Source of the DNA: Anaerolineales bacterium
GTDB taxonomy: Bacteria > Chloroflexota > Anaerolineae > 4572-78 > J111
DNA length: 64,000 nucleotides
Direction: 5' to 3'
Assembly (NCBI GenBank): GCA_020634935.1
Contig: JACKAT010000004.1
Coordinates: forward strand, 192,972 to 256,971
Part shown: positions 7,856-16,243 of the stretch, piece by piece
How the letters are laid out: the number at the start of each line of letters is the position of its first letter
How positions within the stretch are numbered: position 1 is the first letter of the stretch
The notes under the pieces: model-generated
The model's database searches: none
What the model was told of the DNA's origin: nothing
The model's input: the letters and a program-made list of their open reading frames with translations, nothing else
Position numbers and translations under genes: made by a program

Positions 7856-8285
7856 CTACTCGAAAGCGCAAATTACCGATACCAATCAGATCATGATCAG
7901 CCAGCGACGTTGGTTTGGAAACAGGCAAATCATTAAGCGTGGTGCCGTTTTTACTCCCTAAATCCTCGAGCCACCACACCCCATTTTCTCGACTTATCCG
8001 CGCGTGGCGGCTTGAGGCTAATGAGTCACTTAAAACAATCGTATTATCAGGATCGCGGCCCAGATAAGTCACCGGCTGGAGGGGTAAGGCATCGCCCGCA
8101 ACCAGCGATTGATCTTCGCCAGGGGTCACAACGCGTAGACAATGAAGATGCTGCATCTGGGCGGCGGCCAGCCGTTCCGCACGCTTTAAATCAGACCAGA
8201 TGATATAAAAAGCCACTCCTAAAAAACTATAAAGGATAACAGCCGCCAGGATACGCAACCCCAATAATATCCAATCCAGACTCAC
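7842..8285 (-). CDS. Membrane-anchored FHA protein (FhaB-like)
   Basis: 147 residues: one N-terminal membrane helix (about 5-30; WILLGLRILAAVILYSFLGV), a charged linker (KRAERLAAAQ), then an FHA domain (about 70-143) with the expected GRDPDNTIVLSD, SSRHARI and LEDLGSKNGTTLND motifs that bind phosphothreonine. It lies 14 bp after the FhaA-like gene and is its operon partner. In Actinobacteria such pairs sit next to PASTA Ser/Thr kinases and cell-division genes; no kinase is visible here, so the phosphorylated partner is unknown. The C-terminus runs into micro-repeat DNA. Confidence 0.9.
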   Translation of the reverse strand: MSLDWILLGLRILAAVILYSFLGVAFYIIWSDLKRAERLAAAQMQHLHCLRVVTPGEDQSLVAGDALPLQPVTYLGRDPDNTIVLSDSLASSRHARISRENGVWWLEDLGSKNGTTLNDLPVSKPTSLADHDLIGIGNLRFRVELGS

Positions 8286-8299
8286 GATCCGGCCCTACT

Positions 8300-9073
8300 C
8301 TACGGGTTTTCCTGTACAACAATATGCAAAACGGTGCTACCAAAGGTAAGAATGTCCCCATGCTTGAGGGCGCACTGCGTTGTGGCGTTGGTGTTGACGG
8401 TGGTATGGGGATCCAAACGAAGAGTCTTTTCCTGTTCGCTGACAACTTCGGGCTGGACAGGCGGATAGAGATGATAAACGCCGTTACGCCAGCGGAGTTG
8501 GGCATGATAACGCGACACGGTTTGATCGCTCAATATAACATCGTTATCCAAAGCGCGGCCTATTCGAATCACCGGCTCACCTAACGTCACCGTCTGATCT
8601 GCAAATCGCAGCTCCCACAAACCGGCCTTGCTGGTAGCCACAAAAAAAGCTTCTTTCGTTTTGGTCCGGTGTTTACTTCCATTGCCATTGACATAGCGCG
8701 TTTTAACCTTAATCTTGCCCGGTCGGACCCGGTCAGATTTCTCCAGAGTCACATGAATAGGTCCGGCGGGTTGGTAATCCGCATCTTGGATCAACCAAGT
8801 TAGATAATTACGCAGACGAGTTACCTCACTATCAACACTCGAACCGGCCACCAATTGGGCATAATCACCAGAATTTAGGGTGATACCATAAAAATTGGGG
8901 ATGTGATCAGCCTCGTCCGGGCCGGCCTCTGGCTGCTCATTTTCAATGACAATAGCCAGATGGCGGGCTAAATCGGCCGGGTGGAGTTGGGTATGGAAGA
9001 GGCGGGAAAACACCCCTTCGATCAGGCGCTGGGCAATCGTTTCCAGTCGATCAAATTGATTCATACTGACCAT
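8300..9073 (-). CDS. DUF3662-FHA protein (FhaA-like)
   Basis: 257 residues with two parts: an N-terminal DUF3662/FhaA domain (about 3-130; RLIEGVFSRLFHTQLHPADL, IPNFYGITLNSGDY) and a C-terminal FHA domain (about 165-250; RIGRALDNDVILSD, VSRYHAQLRW). In FhaA homologues the FHA domain recognises phosphothreonine on a membrane protein of peptidoglycan synthesis; applying that role here is inference. GAGG lies 10 nt upstream of the chosen ATG; a second ATG nine bases downstream is also possible. It is first in a two-gene operon and divergent from trmFO. Confidence 0.9.
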   Translation of the reverse strand: MVSMNQFDRLETIAQRLIEGVFSRLFHTQLHPADLARHLAIVIENEQPEAGPDEADHIPNFYGITLNSGDYAQLVAGSSVDSEVTRLRNYLTWLIQDADYQPAGPIHVTLEKSDRVRPGKIKVKTRYVNGNGSKHRTKTKEAFFVATSKAGLWELRFADQTVTLGEPVIRIGRALDNDVILSDQTVSRYHAQLRWRNGVYHLYPPVQPEVVSEQEKTLRLDPHTTVNTNATTQCALKHGDILTFGSTVLHIVVQENP

Positions 9074-9132
9074 TATAGCTTAGCCTCTAAATTTTAGAAA
9101 AGCAATGCGAGAAATTGTTAGAGTGAAGCTAA

Positions 9133-9161
9133 TTGACAAGTTATTTAAGATGGATTATAAC
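9133..9161 (+). promoter_or_regulatory. trmFO promoter
   Basis: TTGACA (9133-9138), a 17-bp spacer and TATAAC (9156-9161) make a near-consensus sigma-70 promoter. Because the upstream TTG that could serve as an early start codon lies within the -35 box, translation of trmFO must start downstream, at 9175 or 9220. Confidence 0.85.
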
Positions 9162-9219
9162 AAACATAGACCTGATGCGTAAAACGCCATCTCTATATGA
9201 AAAGACTGTTTTCATTCCT

Positions 9220-10572
9220 ATGACCGATCATCTCACCATCATCGGCGGCGGCTTAGCCGGCACCGAGGCGGCGTGGCAAGCTGCCCGGCGAGGCGTAACC
9301 GTCTCTCTATACGAAATGCGACCGGTACGGCCTACGCCGGCTCACGTTAGCGACCGGCTGGCCGAACTGGTTTGCAGCAATTCGCTCGGCAGCGATCTAC
9401 CCGATCGCGCTCCCGGCCTGCTCAAAACAGAAATCCGGCGGCTCGACTCGCTGATTATGCAGGCCGCGGAAGCGTCCGCTGTGCCGGCGGGTGGGGCGCT
9501 GGCGGTCGATCGAGAAAAGTTTGCCGCCGAGGTAACTCGGCGCATCGAAAGCCATCCGCTCATTAAGCTTCAGCGTGAGGAAGTAACCCAACTCCCTAAT
9601 ACACCTACCATCGTCGCTACCGGGCCGTTAACATCTGACGCCTTGGCCCAGGCCTTAGCCCATCTTTCCGGCAAAGAATATCTTTACTTTTACGATGCCA
9701 TTTCACCCATCGTTGAAGCCGACTCCATCAACCTGGAGATTGCCTTTCGGGCCAGCCGCTACGATCGAGGCGACCAAGCTGAGGGCGACTACATCAACTG
9801 TCCCTTCACTGAGGCAGAATACACCGCCTTCATCACCGCGCTGCGAGAGGCCGAAAAAATTCAACTCAAGCAGTTTGAGGCGGAAGACGAACAGTTCTTC
9901 GAAATGTGCCTGCCCGTTGAGGAGTTAGCTCGCCGTGGCGATAAAGCCCTGGCATTTGGCCCTATGCGCCCGGTTGGTCTGACCGATCCGCGCACCAGGC
10001 GGCGGCCCTACGCTATTTTGCAACTGCGGCAGGATAATTTGGCCGGCACGCTTTACAACATGGTCGGCTTCCAAACCAATCTAAAATGGGGCGAGCAGCG
10101 CCGTGTCTTCCGCTTAATCCCCGGCCTGGAAAATGCCGAATTTATGCGGTACGGCATGATGCACCGCAACACGTACATCAATTCGCCGATGCTGTTGGAA
10201 CCGACCATGCAGTGGCATAACCGGCCTGATCTCTTCTTCGCCGGGCAGATTACCGGCGTCGAGGGCTACATCGGCAACGCGGCCACCGGGCTGCTGGCGG
10301 GCCTCAATGCGGCGCGTTGGCTGCAAGGCCAACCGCCGGTAACGCTGCCGGAGACCACGATGCTCGGCGCGCTGTGTCACTACGTCACCCACGCCGAACC
10401 CAAGGATTTTCAGCCCATGAAGGCCAACTTTGGCCTTATGCCGGCTCTGGGCAAGAAAATTCGTAATAAAAAAGAGCGGTATCAGGCTTATGCCGACCGC
10501 GCTCTAAATGATTTGGACGCCGCTATCGACCAATATGGTTTAAAAGTGGTCGAGCCGGTCCAAATCCGATAG
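9220..10572 (+). CDS. trmFO: Folate/FAD-dependent tRNA (uracil-54-C5)-methyltransferase
   Basis: 450 residues from the ATG at 9220, matching the family length. TrmFO makes ribothymidine at position 54 of tRNA using methylene-tetrahydrofolate and FADH2. The N-terminal dinucleotide fold GGGLAGTEAA (9-18) binds FAD; the conserved catalytic Cys52 is in LVCSNSLGSD, and a second conserved Cys is in FEMCLPVEELARRG. Other signature stretches are YDAISPIVEADSI, GPMRPVGLTDPRT and GVEGYIGNAATG. The start is set by homology and by the promoter at 9133-9161; the ribosome-binding site is weak. The gene is followed by a repeat island. Confidence 0.96.
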   Translation: MTDHLTIIGGGLAGTEAAWQAARRGVTVSLYEMRPVRPTPAHVSDRLAELVCSNSLGSDLPDRAPGLLKTEIRRLDSLIMQAAEASAVPAGGALAVDREKFAAEVTRRIESHPLIKLQREEVTQLPNTPTIVATGPLTSDALAQALAHLSGKEYLYFYDAISPIVEADSINLEIAFRASRYDRGDQAEGDYINCPFTEAEYTAFITALREAEKIQLKQFEAEDEQFFEMCLPVEELARRGDKALAFGPMRPVGLTDPRTRRRPYAILQLRQDNLAGTLYNMVGFQTNLKWGEQRRVFRLIPGLENAEFMRYGMMHRNTYINSPMLLEPTMQWHNRPDLFFAGQITGVEGYIGNAATGLLAGLNAARWLQGQPPVTLPETTMLGALCHYVTHAEPKDFQPMKANFGLMPALGKKIRNKKERYQAYADRALNDLDAAIDQYGLKVVEPVQIR

Positions 10573-10640
10573 ACTTTGTAAACATTTAGCTATCAGCTTT
10601 CAGCCGGCGGCTATAATACAACAGATGTATCTGCTCAGGT

Positions 10641-10740
10641 ATGTCATTTCGAGGCGTTTTTTGCCGAGAAATCCCCCGGATGTTAGGTTGCCAACAGTGG
10701 CTTGGGAGATTTCTCGCCCCTTCGTCGCTCGAAATGACAT
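10641..10740. repeat. Miniature element with ATGTCATTTCGAG ends, 100 bp
   Basis: Perfect 13-bp terminal inverted repeats (10641-10653 and 10728-10740) with inner GAGAAATC/GAGATTTCTC complementarity. Elements with GTCATTTCGAG ends are scattered in many unrelated bacterial genomes, as I recall. The apparent small reading frame through it is not credible. Confidence 0.75.
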
Positions 10741-10843
10741 GCGGGTTGAGGTGTTACCAACAGATAACGTTTGGGGACTCTGACCGGCTCAATCACCCAA
10801 ACATTTGCCGAACTCAGAAAAAAACCTGATGGCTGATAGCTAG

Positions 10844-10982
10844 GTAGCTCTGCACTAAACCGTGGTTAAGAAAAATTAGACAGAACCTACGGCAGGATTA
10901 TCACGATTTTATTTATCATAATGAAGTAAATCTTGTTAATTCTGTCGATTTTTTGCATTTCCACGATTTAACGTTGTGCTAC
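10844..10982 (-). repeat. Miniature element family B, copy 1 (139 bp)
   Basis: Bounded by GTAGCTCTGCACTAAACCGTGG and CCACGATTTAACGTTGTGCTAC. The interior (TTAGACAGAACCTACGGCAG, TTGTTAATTCTGTCGA) matches copy 2 at 13559-13708 in opposite orientation. It interrupts the GATAGCTA motif of the surrounding island. Confidence 0.85.
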
Positions 10983-11035
10983 CGATAGCTAAGGGCTGAA
11001 TGCTTACTACAAGACCAACACCCCGGAGATAAACC

Positions 11036-12349
11036 GTGCAAAATAAACGGCTGGCTGAATGGTTGGAAGAACATGCTAAAATGTTGGGTACCACCGAGTA
11101 CCAGCAAGATAGTACCTTTCACATTGCCCTGTACGAATGCATCATTGATATGGCCCTGCACGGAGAAACACGCATGGTCGACTCGCTGATTGAGAGTACA
11201 GCCGCCTACGCCGTGGCCACCGAGCGGGAGTTGAGCGATCTGCTGGGGGTGCCGGAACTGCTGCGCGAGCGTATCTGGCAGCGCATCGGTGAAGAGGTCG
11301 ATCCGGAGCCGGCTTACGCCATGTTTTCGGCGGTTGATGTTATCTTTGTCCACATCATCAAAGTCACCATTGACGAATACCTGGCCGCGTTTCGGCAAGC
11401 TCAAGCCGCTCGGGCCGCCGAAATTTCGCGCCTCTACACCGAGTCGGAGCGCAAGGTGATGGCCTATGCCACCGAGGTGGCTCGCGCGAACCGGGAGTTA
11501 GCGCGTTTGGAACAGGCCAAAACCGATTTCATCAGCATCGCCGCACACGAACTTAAAACGCCGCTAACCCTTATCCAAGGTTATGTCAATATTCTGCGCG
11601 ATATGCAGACTGACAGCAAAATGAAATCCCTCACCGAGGGCATCGGGCGGGGGGCGGACCGGATGAACAATATTATCGAGGATATGCTCGACCTGTCAGC
11701 GATGGATATGCGGCAGTTGGGGCTAGTCTTGGAAAAAGTTAACCTCCAGCGTTCCGTCGAGTTGGTGGTAACCCAACTAGAGAGCGCCCTGATCGAACGT
11801 AAGCAGACGGTCGAAATAGACAGCCTTGATCAACTCCCGTTTATCGAAGCCGACGCCCGCCGGCTGCATCAAATTTTCCGGCAGCTTATTAGCAATGCCA
11901 TCAAATACACGCCGGACGGCGGCCATATCAAAATTTCAGGCCAGCAGTTTGAATCGAAACCCATCAGACGACCCTGGGTGCAGATCATCATTGAAGACAA
12001 TGGAGTGGGTATTGCCCCGGAAGATAAAGAAAAAATCTTTGAAAAATTTTATCGCGCCGCCAAATCATCGCTGCATTCTACGGGTCAAACTAAATTTATG
12101 GGAGCCGGTCCCGGCCTGGGTCTGGCGATTGTCAGAGGATTACTGCACGCCCACGGCGCTCAGATTACAGCCGACAGCCCCGGTTTCGACTCTAAAAACT
12201 TCCCCGGCAGCACTTTTACCCTAACACTGCCCGTTAAAGCTAACCCGGCTAAAGATGTTCACATCCAATGGCTCAACCCTGATGAAGCCCCCTCCGCTCA
12301 CGACGTGGCTTCACCCCCGGAATCCAAGGAGACCGAAATAATTTTATGA
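11036..12349 (+). CDS. Soluble sensor histidine kinase
   Basis: 437 residues, GTG start with CCGGAG upstream. No membrane segment is visible. Residues about 1-125 form a helical sensor-like domain (GTTEYQQDSTFHIALYECII) of unrecognised family, followed by a coiled-coil stretch (130-165). HisKA has the phospho-acceptor H171 in AAHELKTPLT; the ATPase domain shows the N box RQLISNAIKYTP, G1 EDNGVGIAPEDK, F box FEKFYR and G2 GLGLAIVRG. It therefore autophosphorylates in response to a cytosolic signal. No response regulator is adjacent; instead the stop overlaps the next gene's ATG by 4 bp (ATGA), coupling it to an aminotransferase. Confidence 0.92.
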   Translation: MQNKRLAEWLEEHAKMLGTTEYQQDSTFHIALYECIIDMALHGETRMVDSLIESTAAYAVATERELSDLLGVPELLRERIWQRIGEEVDPEPAYAMFSAVDVIFVHIIKVTIDEYLAAFRQAQAARAAEISRLYTESERKVMAYATEVARANRELARLEQAKTDFISIAAHELKTPLTLIQGYVNILRDMQTDSKMKSLTEGIGRGADRMNNIIEDMLDLSAMDMRQLGLVLEKVNLQRSVELVVTQLESALIERKQTVEIDSLDQLPFIEADARRLHQIFRQLISNAIKYTPDGGHIKISGQQFESKPIRRPWVQIIIEDNGVGIAPEDKEKIFEKFYRAAKSSLHSTGQTKFMGAGPGLGLAIVRGLLHAHGAQITADSPGFDSKNFPGSTFTLTLPVKANPAKDVHIQWLNPDEAPSAHDVASPPESKETEIIL

Positions 12350-13509
12350 AACCAGCCCAGCGTGCTCAACATATGCCGCCCCTCTTTTTCGCGGCGCTCA
12401 GTAAGCGTATTGCCGAACTTCGCGCTCAAGGGGCCGATATTATTACGCTCGACGCCGGCAGCCCCGACTTGCCACCGGATCCTCGAATTATCGAGGCGCT
12501 AAAACACAGCGCCGATGACCCTACCCAGCACGGTTACGGCGGCTATGCCGGCCAACCTTACCTGCGCCGGGCGATTATCGAGTATTACGGCCGCCGCTTC
12601 GGCGTTGAACTGGACAACCGCGAACTACTGCCGCTGCTTGGTTCTAAAGAAGGTTTGGCTAATATCCACCTGGCTTGGCTCGATCCCGGTGATTTGTCGC
12701 TGGCGCCTGATCCGTGCTACTCCAGCTATCTTTATGCGCCGCTCCTGGCCGGCGGTCGGGTAGAGACATTCGACCTGCTGCCGGAGCGAGACTGGCTGCC
12801 CAACCTGGCCGATATTCCCACGGCATCGGCCAAAGCCGCCCGGATGTTGTGGCTCAACTACCCCAACAATCCGACCGGCGCGGTGGCTACCCTTGAGTTC
12901 TTTGCTGAGGCGGTTGACTTTTGCCGCCAATTCGATATTTTACTCTGTCACGATGCGCCTTATGCTGATTTGACCTATGACGGGTATACCGCGCCCAGCG
13001 TACTCCAAATACCGGAAGCCAAAACAGTGGCCATCGAATTTAACTCGCTGTCGAAAACGTACAGTCTGGCCGGCTGGCGGGTCGGTATGGCCGTCGGTTG
13101 CGCCGTGGCCATCGAAGCCCTGGCCGCGATCAAAACCCAAATCGACTCCGGGCCGGCCAAACCGATTCAAGCAATGGCGGCAGACGCGCTGATCGGCGAT
13201 CAAAGCTGGCTGAAACCACGTAATGCTATCTATCAGGCCCGTCGTGATCTCTGCCTGGCGACATTCCGCCGATTAGGGCTTGAAACAACCTATCCCAAAG
13301 GCGGCATCTACGTCTGGTTCCGCAACCCGCCCGGCTATAGCTCGCTGGATTTCCATACACGCTTGTTGGAAGAAGCGCATGTGGCTCTCACCCCCGGCTC
13401 CATCTACGGCCGCAACGGTGAAGGCTGGACGCGCCTGTCTCTCATTGGTGATACAGCCCGGCTCGAGACGGCGCTGACACGGATTAATCAAATGATGAAT
13501 AATGATTGA
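12346..13509 (+). CDS. PLP-dependent class I/II aminotransferase
   Basis: 387 residues of fold-type I aminotransferase, closest in look to the LL-diaminopimelate/aspartate aminotransferase group. Visible features: DAGSPDLPPD near the N-terminus, LNYPNNPTGAV (170-180), DAPYADLTYDG, and the PLP-binding K237 in NSLSKTYSLAGWRVG. It transfers amino groups between an amino acid and a 2-oxo acid; the specific substrate (diaminopimelate, alanine or another) is not readable. It is translationally coupled to the histidine kinase. Its last residues (Met-Met-Asn-Asn-Asp) and stop are encoded by GATGAAT-type micro-repeats. Confidence 0.9.
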   Translation: MKPAQRAQHMPPLFFAALSKRIAELRAQGADIITLDAGSPDLPPDPRIIEALKHSADDPTQHGYGGYAGQPYLRRAIIEYYGRRFGVELDNRELLPLLGSKEGLANIHLAWLDPGDLSLAPDPCYSSYLYAPLLAGGRVETFDLLPERDWLPNLADIPTASAKAARMLWLNYPNNPTGAVATLEFFAEAVDFCRQFDILLCHDAPYADLTYDGYTAPSVLQIPEAKTVAIEFNSLSKTYSLAGWRVGMAVGCAVAIEALAAIKTQIDSGPAKPIQAMAADALIGDQSWLKPRNAIYQARRDLCLATFRRLGLETTYPKGGIYVWFRNPPGYSSLDFHTRLLEEAHVALTPGSIYGRNGEGWTRLSLIGDTARLETALTRINQMMNND

Positions 13510-13752
13510 TGAATGATGAATCATAAATAATCAAAAATTCATCATTCATCGTTCATCGGTAGTGCAACATTAAACCATGGAAACACAAAATAGCTCTAAT
13601 AATCGACAGAATTAACAAGATTTACCTTGATTATGACAAATAAAATCGTGATAATCTTGCCGTAGGTTCTGTCTAATTCTTCTTTACCACGGTTTAGTGC
13701 AGTGCTACCCGTTCATCATTCATCGTTTATTATCCATCATTCATCATTTTCC
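13495..13752. repeat. GATGAAT/ATTCATC micro-repeat patch split by an element
   Basis: Left part (13495-13558) is a hairpin of GATGAATGATGAAT against ATTCATCATTCATC; right part (13709-13752) continues with TTCATCATTCATCG. The family B element (13559-13708) sits between them, so it probably inserted into the patch. The right part leads directly into the SpoU gene start, which lacks a recognisable ribosome-binding site. Confidence 0.75.
13559..13708 (+). repeat. Miniature element family B, copy 2 (150 bp)
   Basis: GTAGTGCAACATTAAACCATGG at the left and CCACGGTTTAGTGCAGTGCTAC at the right are imperfect inverted ends. The interior (TCGACAGAATTAACAAGATT, GCCGTAGGTTCTGTCTAA) matches copy 1 at 10844-10982 in reverse orientation. 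It is non-coding. Confidence 0.88.
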
Positions 13753-13753
13753 T

Positions 13754-14611
13754 ATGATCACCTCGACTAAAAATTCACGCATTATCGACGTGAGAAAATT
13801 GAGCCAGCGCAAACACCGCATCCGCCAAAATCGTTTTATGGTGGAAGGTTTGCAACTGCTGGGCATGGCCGTGCAAGCCATGTCGATGCCGGCGGGGCGC
13901 GACAAAATTATTCCCCGTGAAATCTTCTACAGCGAAGCCCTCTTCACCGGCCAAACCGCGCCTCGTCTTCTGACTGAATTGAGCCAGGCCGGAGCGGAAG
14001 CCGTTCCCGTCGAAGCTCGGGTTCTCAACACCATCTCTGACCGCGATACCTCCCAAGGTCTCGTCGCCACGTTCGCCCTCCAAGAACTGGAACTGTCACC
14101 CACCCGATTCCAAAAAATAATCTCCCCAATCCCCACCCCGCTAACGCCCCAGTTCATCCTCATCCTCGACAAACTCCAAGACCCCGGCAATTTGGGGACT
14201 CTGATTCGCACTGCCGATTCTGTTGCCGTAACGGCTATCGTTTTGCTAGAGCCCTGCGTCGATCCCTTCGATCCTAAAACAGTACGCAGCACAATGGGCT
14301 CGATCTTTACGGTGCCGCTCATTCGCACCGCCCACATTGAAAGCGCCTTAAAGCCATTGTCGCAGGCCGGATTTCGGATTATTGGCGCCGACGCCAATCA
14401 AGGGACAACTGTCTGGCACAGCCATGAACTGCTGGGGCCAATCGCGCTGCTTCTAGGCAATGAGGCGCGTGGCTTGAGTCCGGAGCTGCATTCTTTAGTG
14501 GATGGTTACGTTAGCTTGCCGCTGCTTGGTCAGGCGGAAAGCTTAAATGTGGCCGTCGCCGGAGGGGTATTGCTGTACGAGTGGTTGAGAGTTAACGAAC
14601 AAAATCGCTAA
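13754..14611 (+). CDS. SpoU-family RNA 2'-O-methyltransferase
   Basis: 285 residues from the ATG at 13754 (MITSTKNSRIIDVRKLSQRK), chosen because the N-terminal substrate-binding domain of TrmH/RlmB-type enzymes starts with this kind of KNSRI...RKHR stretch. The SAM-binding knot motifs are clear: DKLQDPGNLGTLIRTADS (motif 1), RSTMGSIFTVPLI, LLLGNEARGLSPE (motif 2) and LPLLGQAESLNVAVAGGVL (motif 3). It methylates a ribose of rRNA or tRNA; the nucleotide is not readable. Upstream is micro-repeat DNA without an evident Shine-Dalgarno sequence, so expression may be low or leader-dependent. Confidence 0.92.
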   Translation: MITSTKNSRIIDVRKLSQRKHRIRQNRFMVEGLQLLGMAVQAMSMPAGRDKIIPREIFYSEALFTGQTAPRLLTELSQAGAEAVPVEARVLNTISDRDTSQGLVATFALQELELSPTRFQKIISPIPTPLTPQFILILDKLQDPGNLGTLIRTADSVAVTAIVLLEPCVDPFDPKTVRSTMGSIFTVPLIRTAHIESALKPLSQAGFRIIGADANQGTTVWHSHELLGPIALLLGNEARGLSPELHSLVDGYVSLPLLGQAESLNVAVAGGVLLYEWLRVNEQNR

Positions 14612-14633
14612 CGTTTTTACCCGCTTAAACTCA

Positions 14634-14767
14634 TCACTATGGTTGCACTTTTTTAGAAACCCGGTTTTTGAGGCCTAATTGATAGCCTTTTGGGGCAAAA
14701 AACGCCTCTTTTTAACGCTAAAAAACCTGGTTTCTTGGTATGATACGTTAAAGTGCAAAGGTAGTGA
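14634..14767 (+). repeat. Miniature element family A, copy 1 (134 bp)
   Basis: Ends TCACTATGGTTGCACTTT and AAAGTGCAAAGGTAGTGA are inverted; inner arms AGAAACCCGGTTTTT and AAAAACCTGGTTTCT are also complementary. Other copies are at 24343-24475 (reverse) and 46831-46962. A small frame across it is an artefact. Confidence 0.92.
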
Positions 14768-14900
14768 CTCATATTGGGCGGCTGGAAATCGAGAGATAAA
14801 GGATGGCAAACTTGCGTTCAAAATTATTTGGGCTAGATTAGTGACCAATAATGAGAGAAATCGCTCTGAAGAACATTAAATTCAAAAGGACTAACAACGC

Positions 14901-16010
14901 ATGAGTCTTGAATTAAAAAACAGTTTTGCCACATCGCCGGTGTATGTTGGCGGCGCCTCGATGGAAGATATTCGCAAGCAGTATGGCGTCGAGGAGGTGA
15001 TCAAAATTGGCTCCAACGAAAGTCCACTAGGGCCGTCACCCCAAGCCGTGACGGCGATGCAGCAGGCCGCCGCCTCACTCAATCGCTATCCGCCAATGGG
15101 GGACGACGACTTAAGAGCCGTACTGGCCGAAACCTTAGGCCAGGGCTTACAGCCGGAGAATTTCTTTACCGGCAATGGCGGCTGCGATGTCCTGTGGATG
15201 ATCGCTTTAGGATTTCTTGGGCCGGAGAGTGAGTGTATTATCTGCCGCCCCACATTTCCGGTGTACGATGTCACCGCGCGGCGGGTGGGAACGAGCGTCG
15301 TCTATGTCGATTTAGACCCGGATCACTTTACCTACGATGTTGAAGCCATTTTGGCGGCAGTTACGGAAAAAACTCGCGTCATTTACCTGTGCAGCCCCAA
15401 TAACCCAACCGGGGGGCTGCTCACCGCCGAGCAGTTCGAGACGCTGGTTAACAATATACCCGACCACGTTCTGCTGGTAACTGATGAAGTCTATCACCAT
15501 TTTATCACCGCCAATACTCAGGCCGATTCGTTGGCTTATGTCCGCAACGGCAAAAATGTGGTGGTAATCCACAGTTTTTCAAAAGCCTACAGCCTGGCTG
15601 GCCTGCGATTGGGTTACGGCGTCGCTCGGCCGGAAATCATTCAATACCTGGCCCGGATCCGGCTACCGTTTCACCTCGATCAAATGACCATCCAAGGTGG
15701 AATGGCGGCTCTACGTGATACAGACCACCTGCAAAAATCAGTCGAGTTGGTCGTGGCAGGCAGACAGTGGCTATACGAAAATCTTAGCGGGCTCGATGTG
15801 CAAGTGTGGCCAAGCCAGGCCAATTTTATCTTGTTCAAACCGCCATTTGCCGCCACACAGGTATCCGAACAACTACTCCGGCGAGGCATCATTGTTCGGC
15901 CAATGGGCAATTTCTATTTACCCGACCATCTCCGGGTTTCGGTGGGTCTGCCCGAAGAAAATGAGCGCTTTATCTCAACTCTACATGAAATTTTAACGGC
16001 AATGAAATAG
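14901..16010 (+). CDS. hisC: Histidinol-phosphate aminotransferase
   Basis: 369 residues. HisC converts imidazole-acetol phosphate and glutamate to histidinol phosphate in histidine synthesis. Supporting motifs: IGSNESPLGPSP (36-47), NRYPPMGDDDLR, FFTGNGGCDVLW, YLCSPNNPTGG, TDEVYHHF, PLP-binding K228 in HSFSKAYSLAGLRLGYG, and the C-terminal arginine stretch LRRGIIVRPM and LRVSVG. The ATG follows AAAAGGACT. No other his genes are near, so it stands alone, as is common in this phylum; broad-specificity aromatic aminotransferases of the same family remain possible. A family A element lies upstream. Confidence 0.88.
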   Translation: MSLELKNSFATSPVYVGGASMEDIRKQYGVEEVIKIGSNESPLGPSPQAVTAMQQAAASLNRYPPMGDDDLRAVLAETLGQGLQPENFFTGNGGCDVLWMIALGFLGPESECIICRPTFPVYDVTARRVGTSVVYVDLDPDHFTYDVEAILAAVTEKTRVIYLCSPNNPTGGLLTAEQFETLVNNIPDHVLLVTDEVYHHFITANTQADSLAYVRNGKNVVVIHSFSKAYSLAGLRLGYGVARPEIIQYLARIRLPFHLDQMTIQGGMAALRDTDHLQKSVELVVAGRQWLYENLSGLDVQVWPSQANFILFKPPFAATQVSEQLLRRGIIVRPMGNFYLPDHLRVSVGLPEENERFISTLHEILTAMK

Positions 16011-16023
16011 CCTTACCCTTGTC

Positions 16024-16040
16024 AAAACCCTAAAGGTTTT
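16024..16040 (+). terminator. Possible hisC terminator hairpin
   Basis: AAAACC (16024-16029) and GGTTTT (16035-16040) form a short stem 13 bp after the hisC stop. The stem is A/T-rich and lacks a long T-run, so it is a weak candidate. Confidence 0.4.
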
Positions 16041-16191
16041 CAAATTCGAAGTTCAACCAAATTTTGGACAAACGGCGCTTAATCCTATCAAAACTTACGC
16101 CTTAAAACCTTTATGTCTAGTTAAATAAAAATTTAAATTAGGCTTTTAGGCCCAATTTGTTTATAGTTAGTGAATTGTACTGGGGATTTTG

Positions 16192-16200
16192 TGATACAAT
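16192..16200 (+). promoter_or_regulatory. Extended -10 promoter of the pentapeptide gene
   Basis: TGATACAAT (16192-16200) is an extended -10 box about 43 bp before the ATG at 16244. No good -35 box is seen at 17 bp, as usual for this promoter class. Confidence 0.55.
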
Positions 16201-16243
16201 AAAGCTGGCCACTTGGCCCGAAAAATTTCGGCGAACTGCGCGC

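Larger units (their letters stand above)
10577..11006. repeat. Composite nested repeat island
   Basis: GTAAACATTTAGCTATCAGC at 10577 and GCTAAGGGCTGAATGCTTAC ending at 11006 are diverged versions of the ends of the 3034-3170 element. Between them sit two other elements: one with ATGTCATTTCGAG ends (10641-10740) and one with GTAGC/GCTAC ends (10844-10982). No gene is present. Confidence 0.75.

Noticed and set aside
10641..10829. 62-residue + frame in the repeat island
   Set aside because: It is the translation of a GTCATTTCGAG miniature element.
14679..14879. 66-residue + frame before hisC
   Set aside because: It starts inside a family A element and has no ribosome-binding site.
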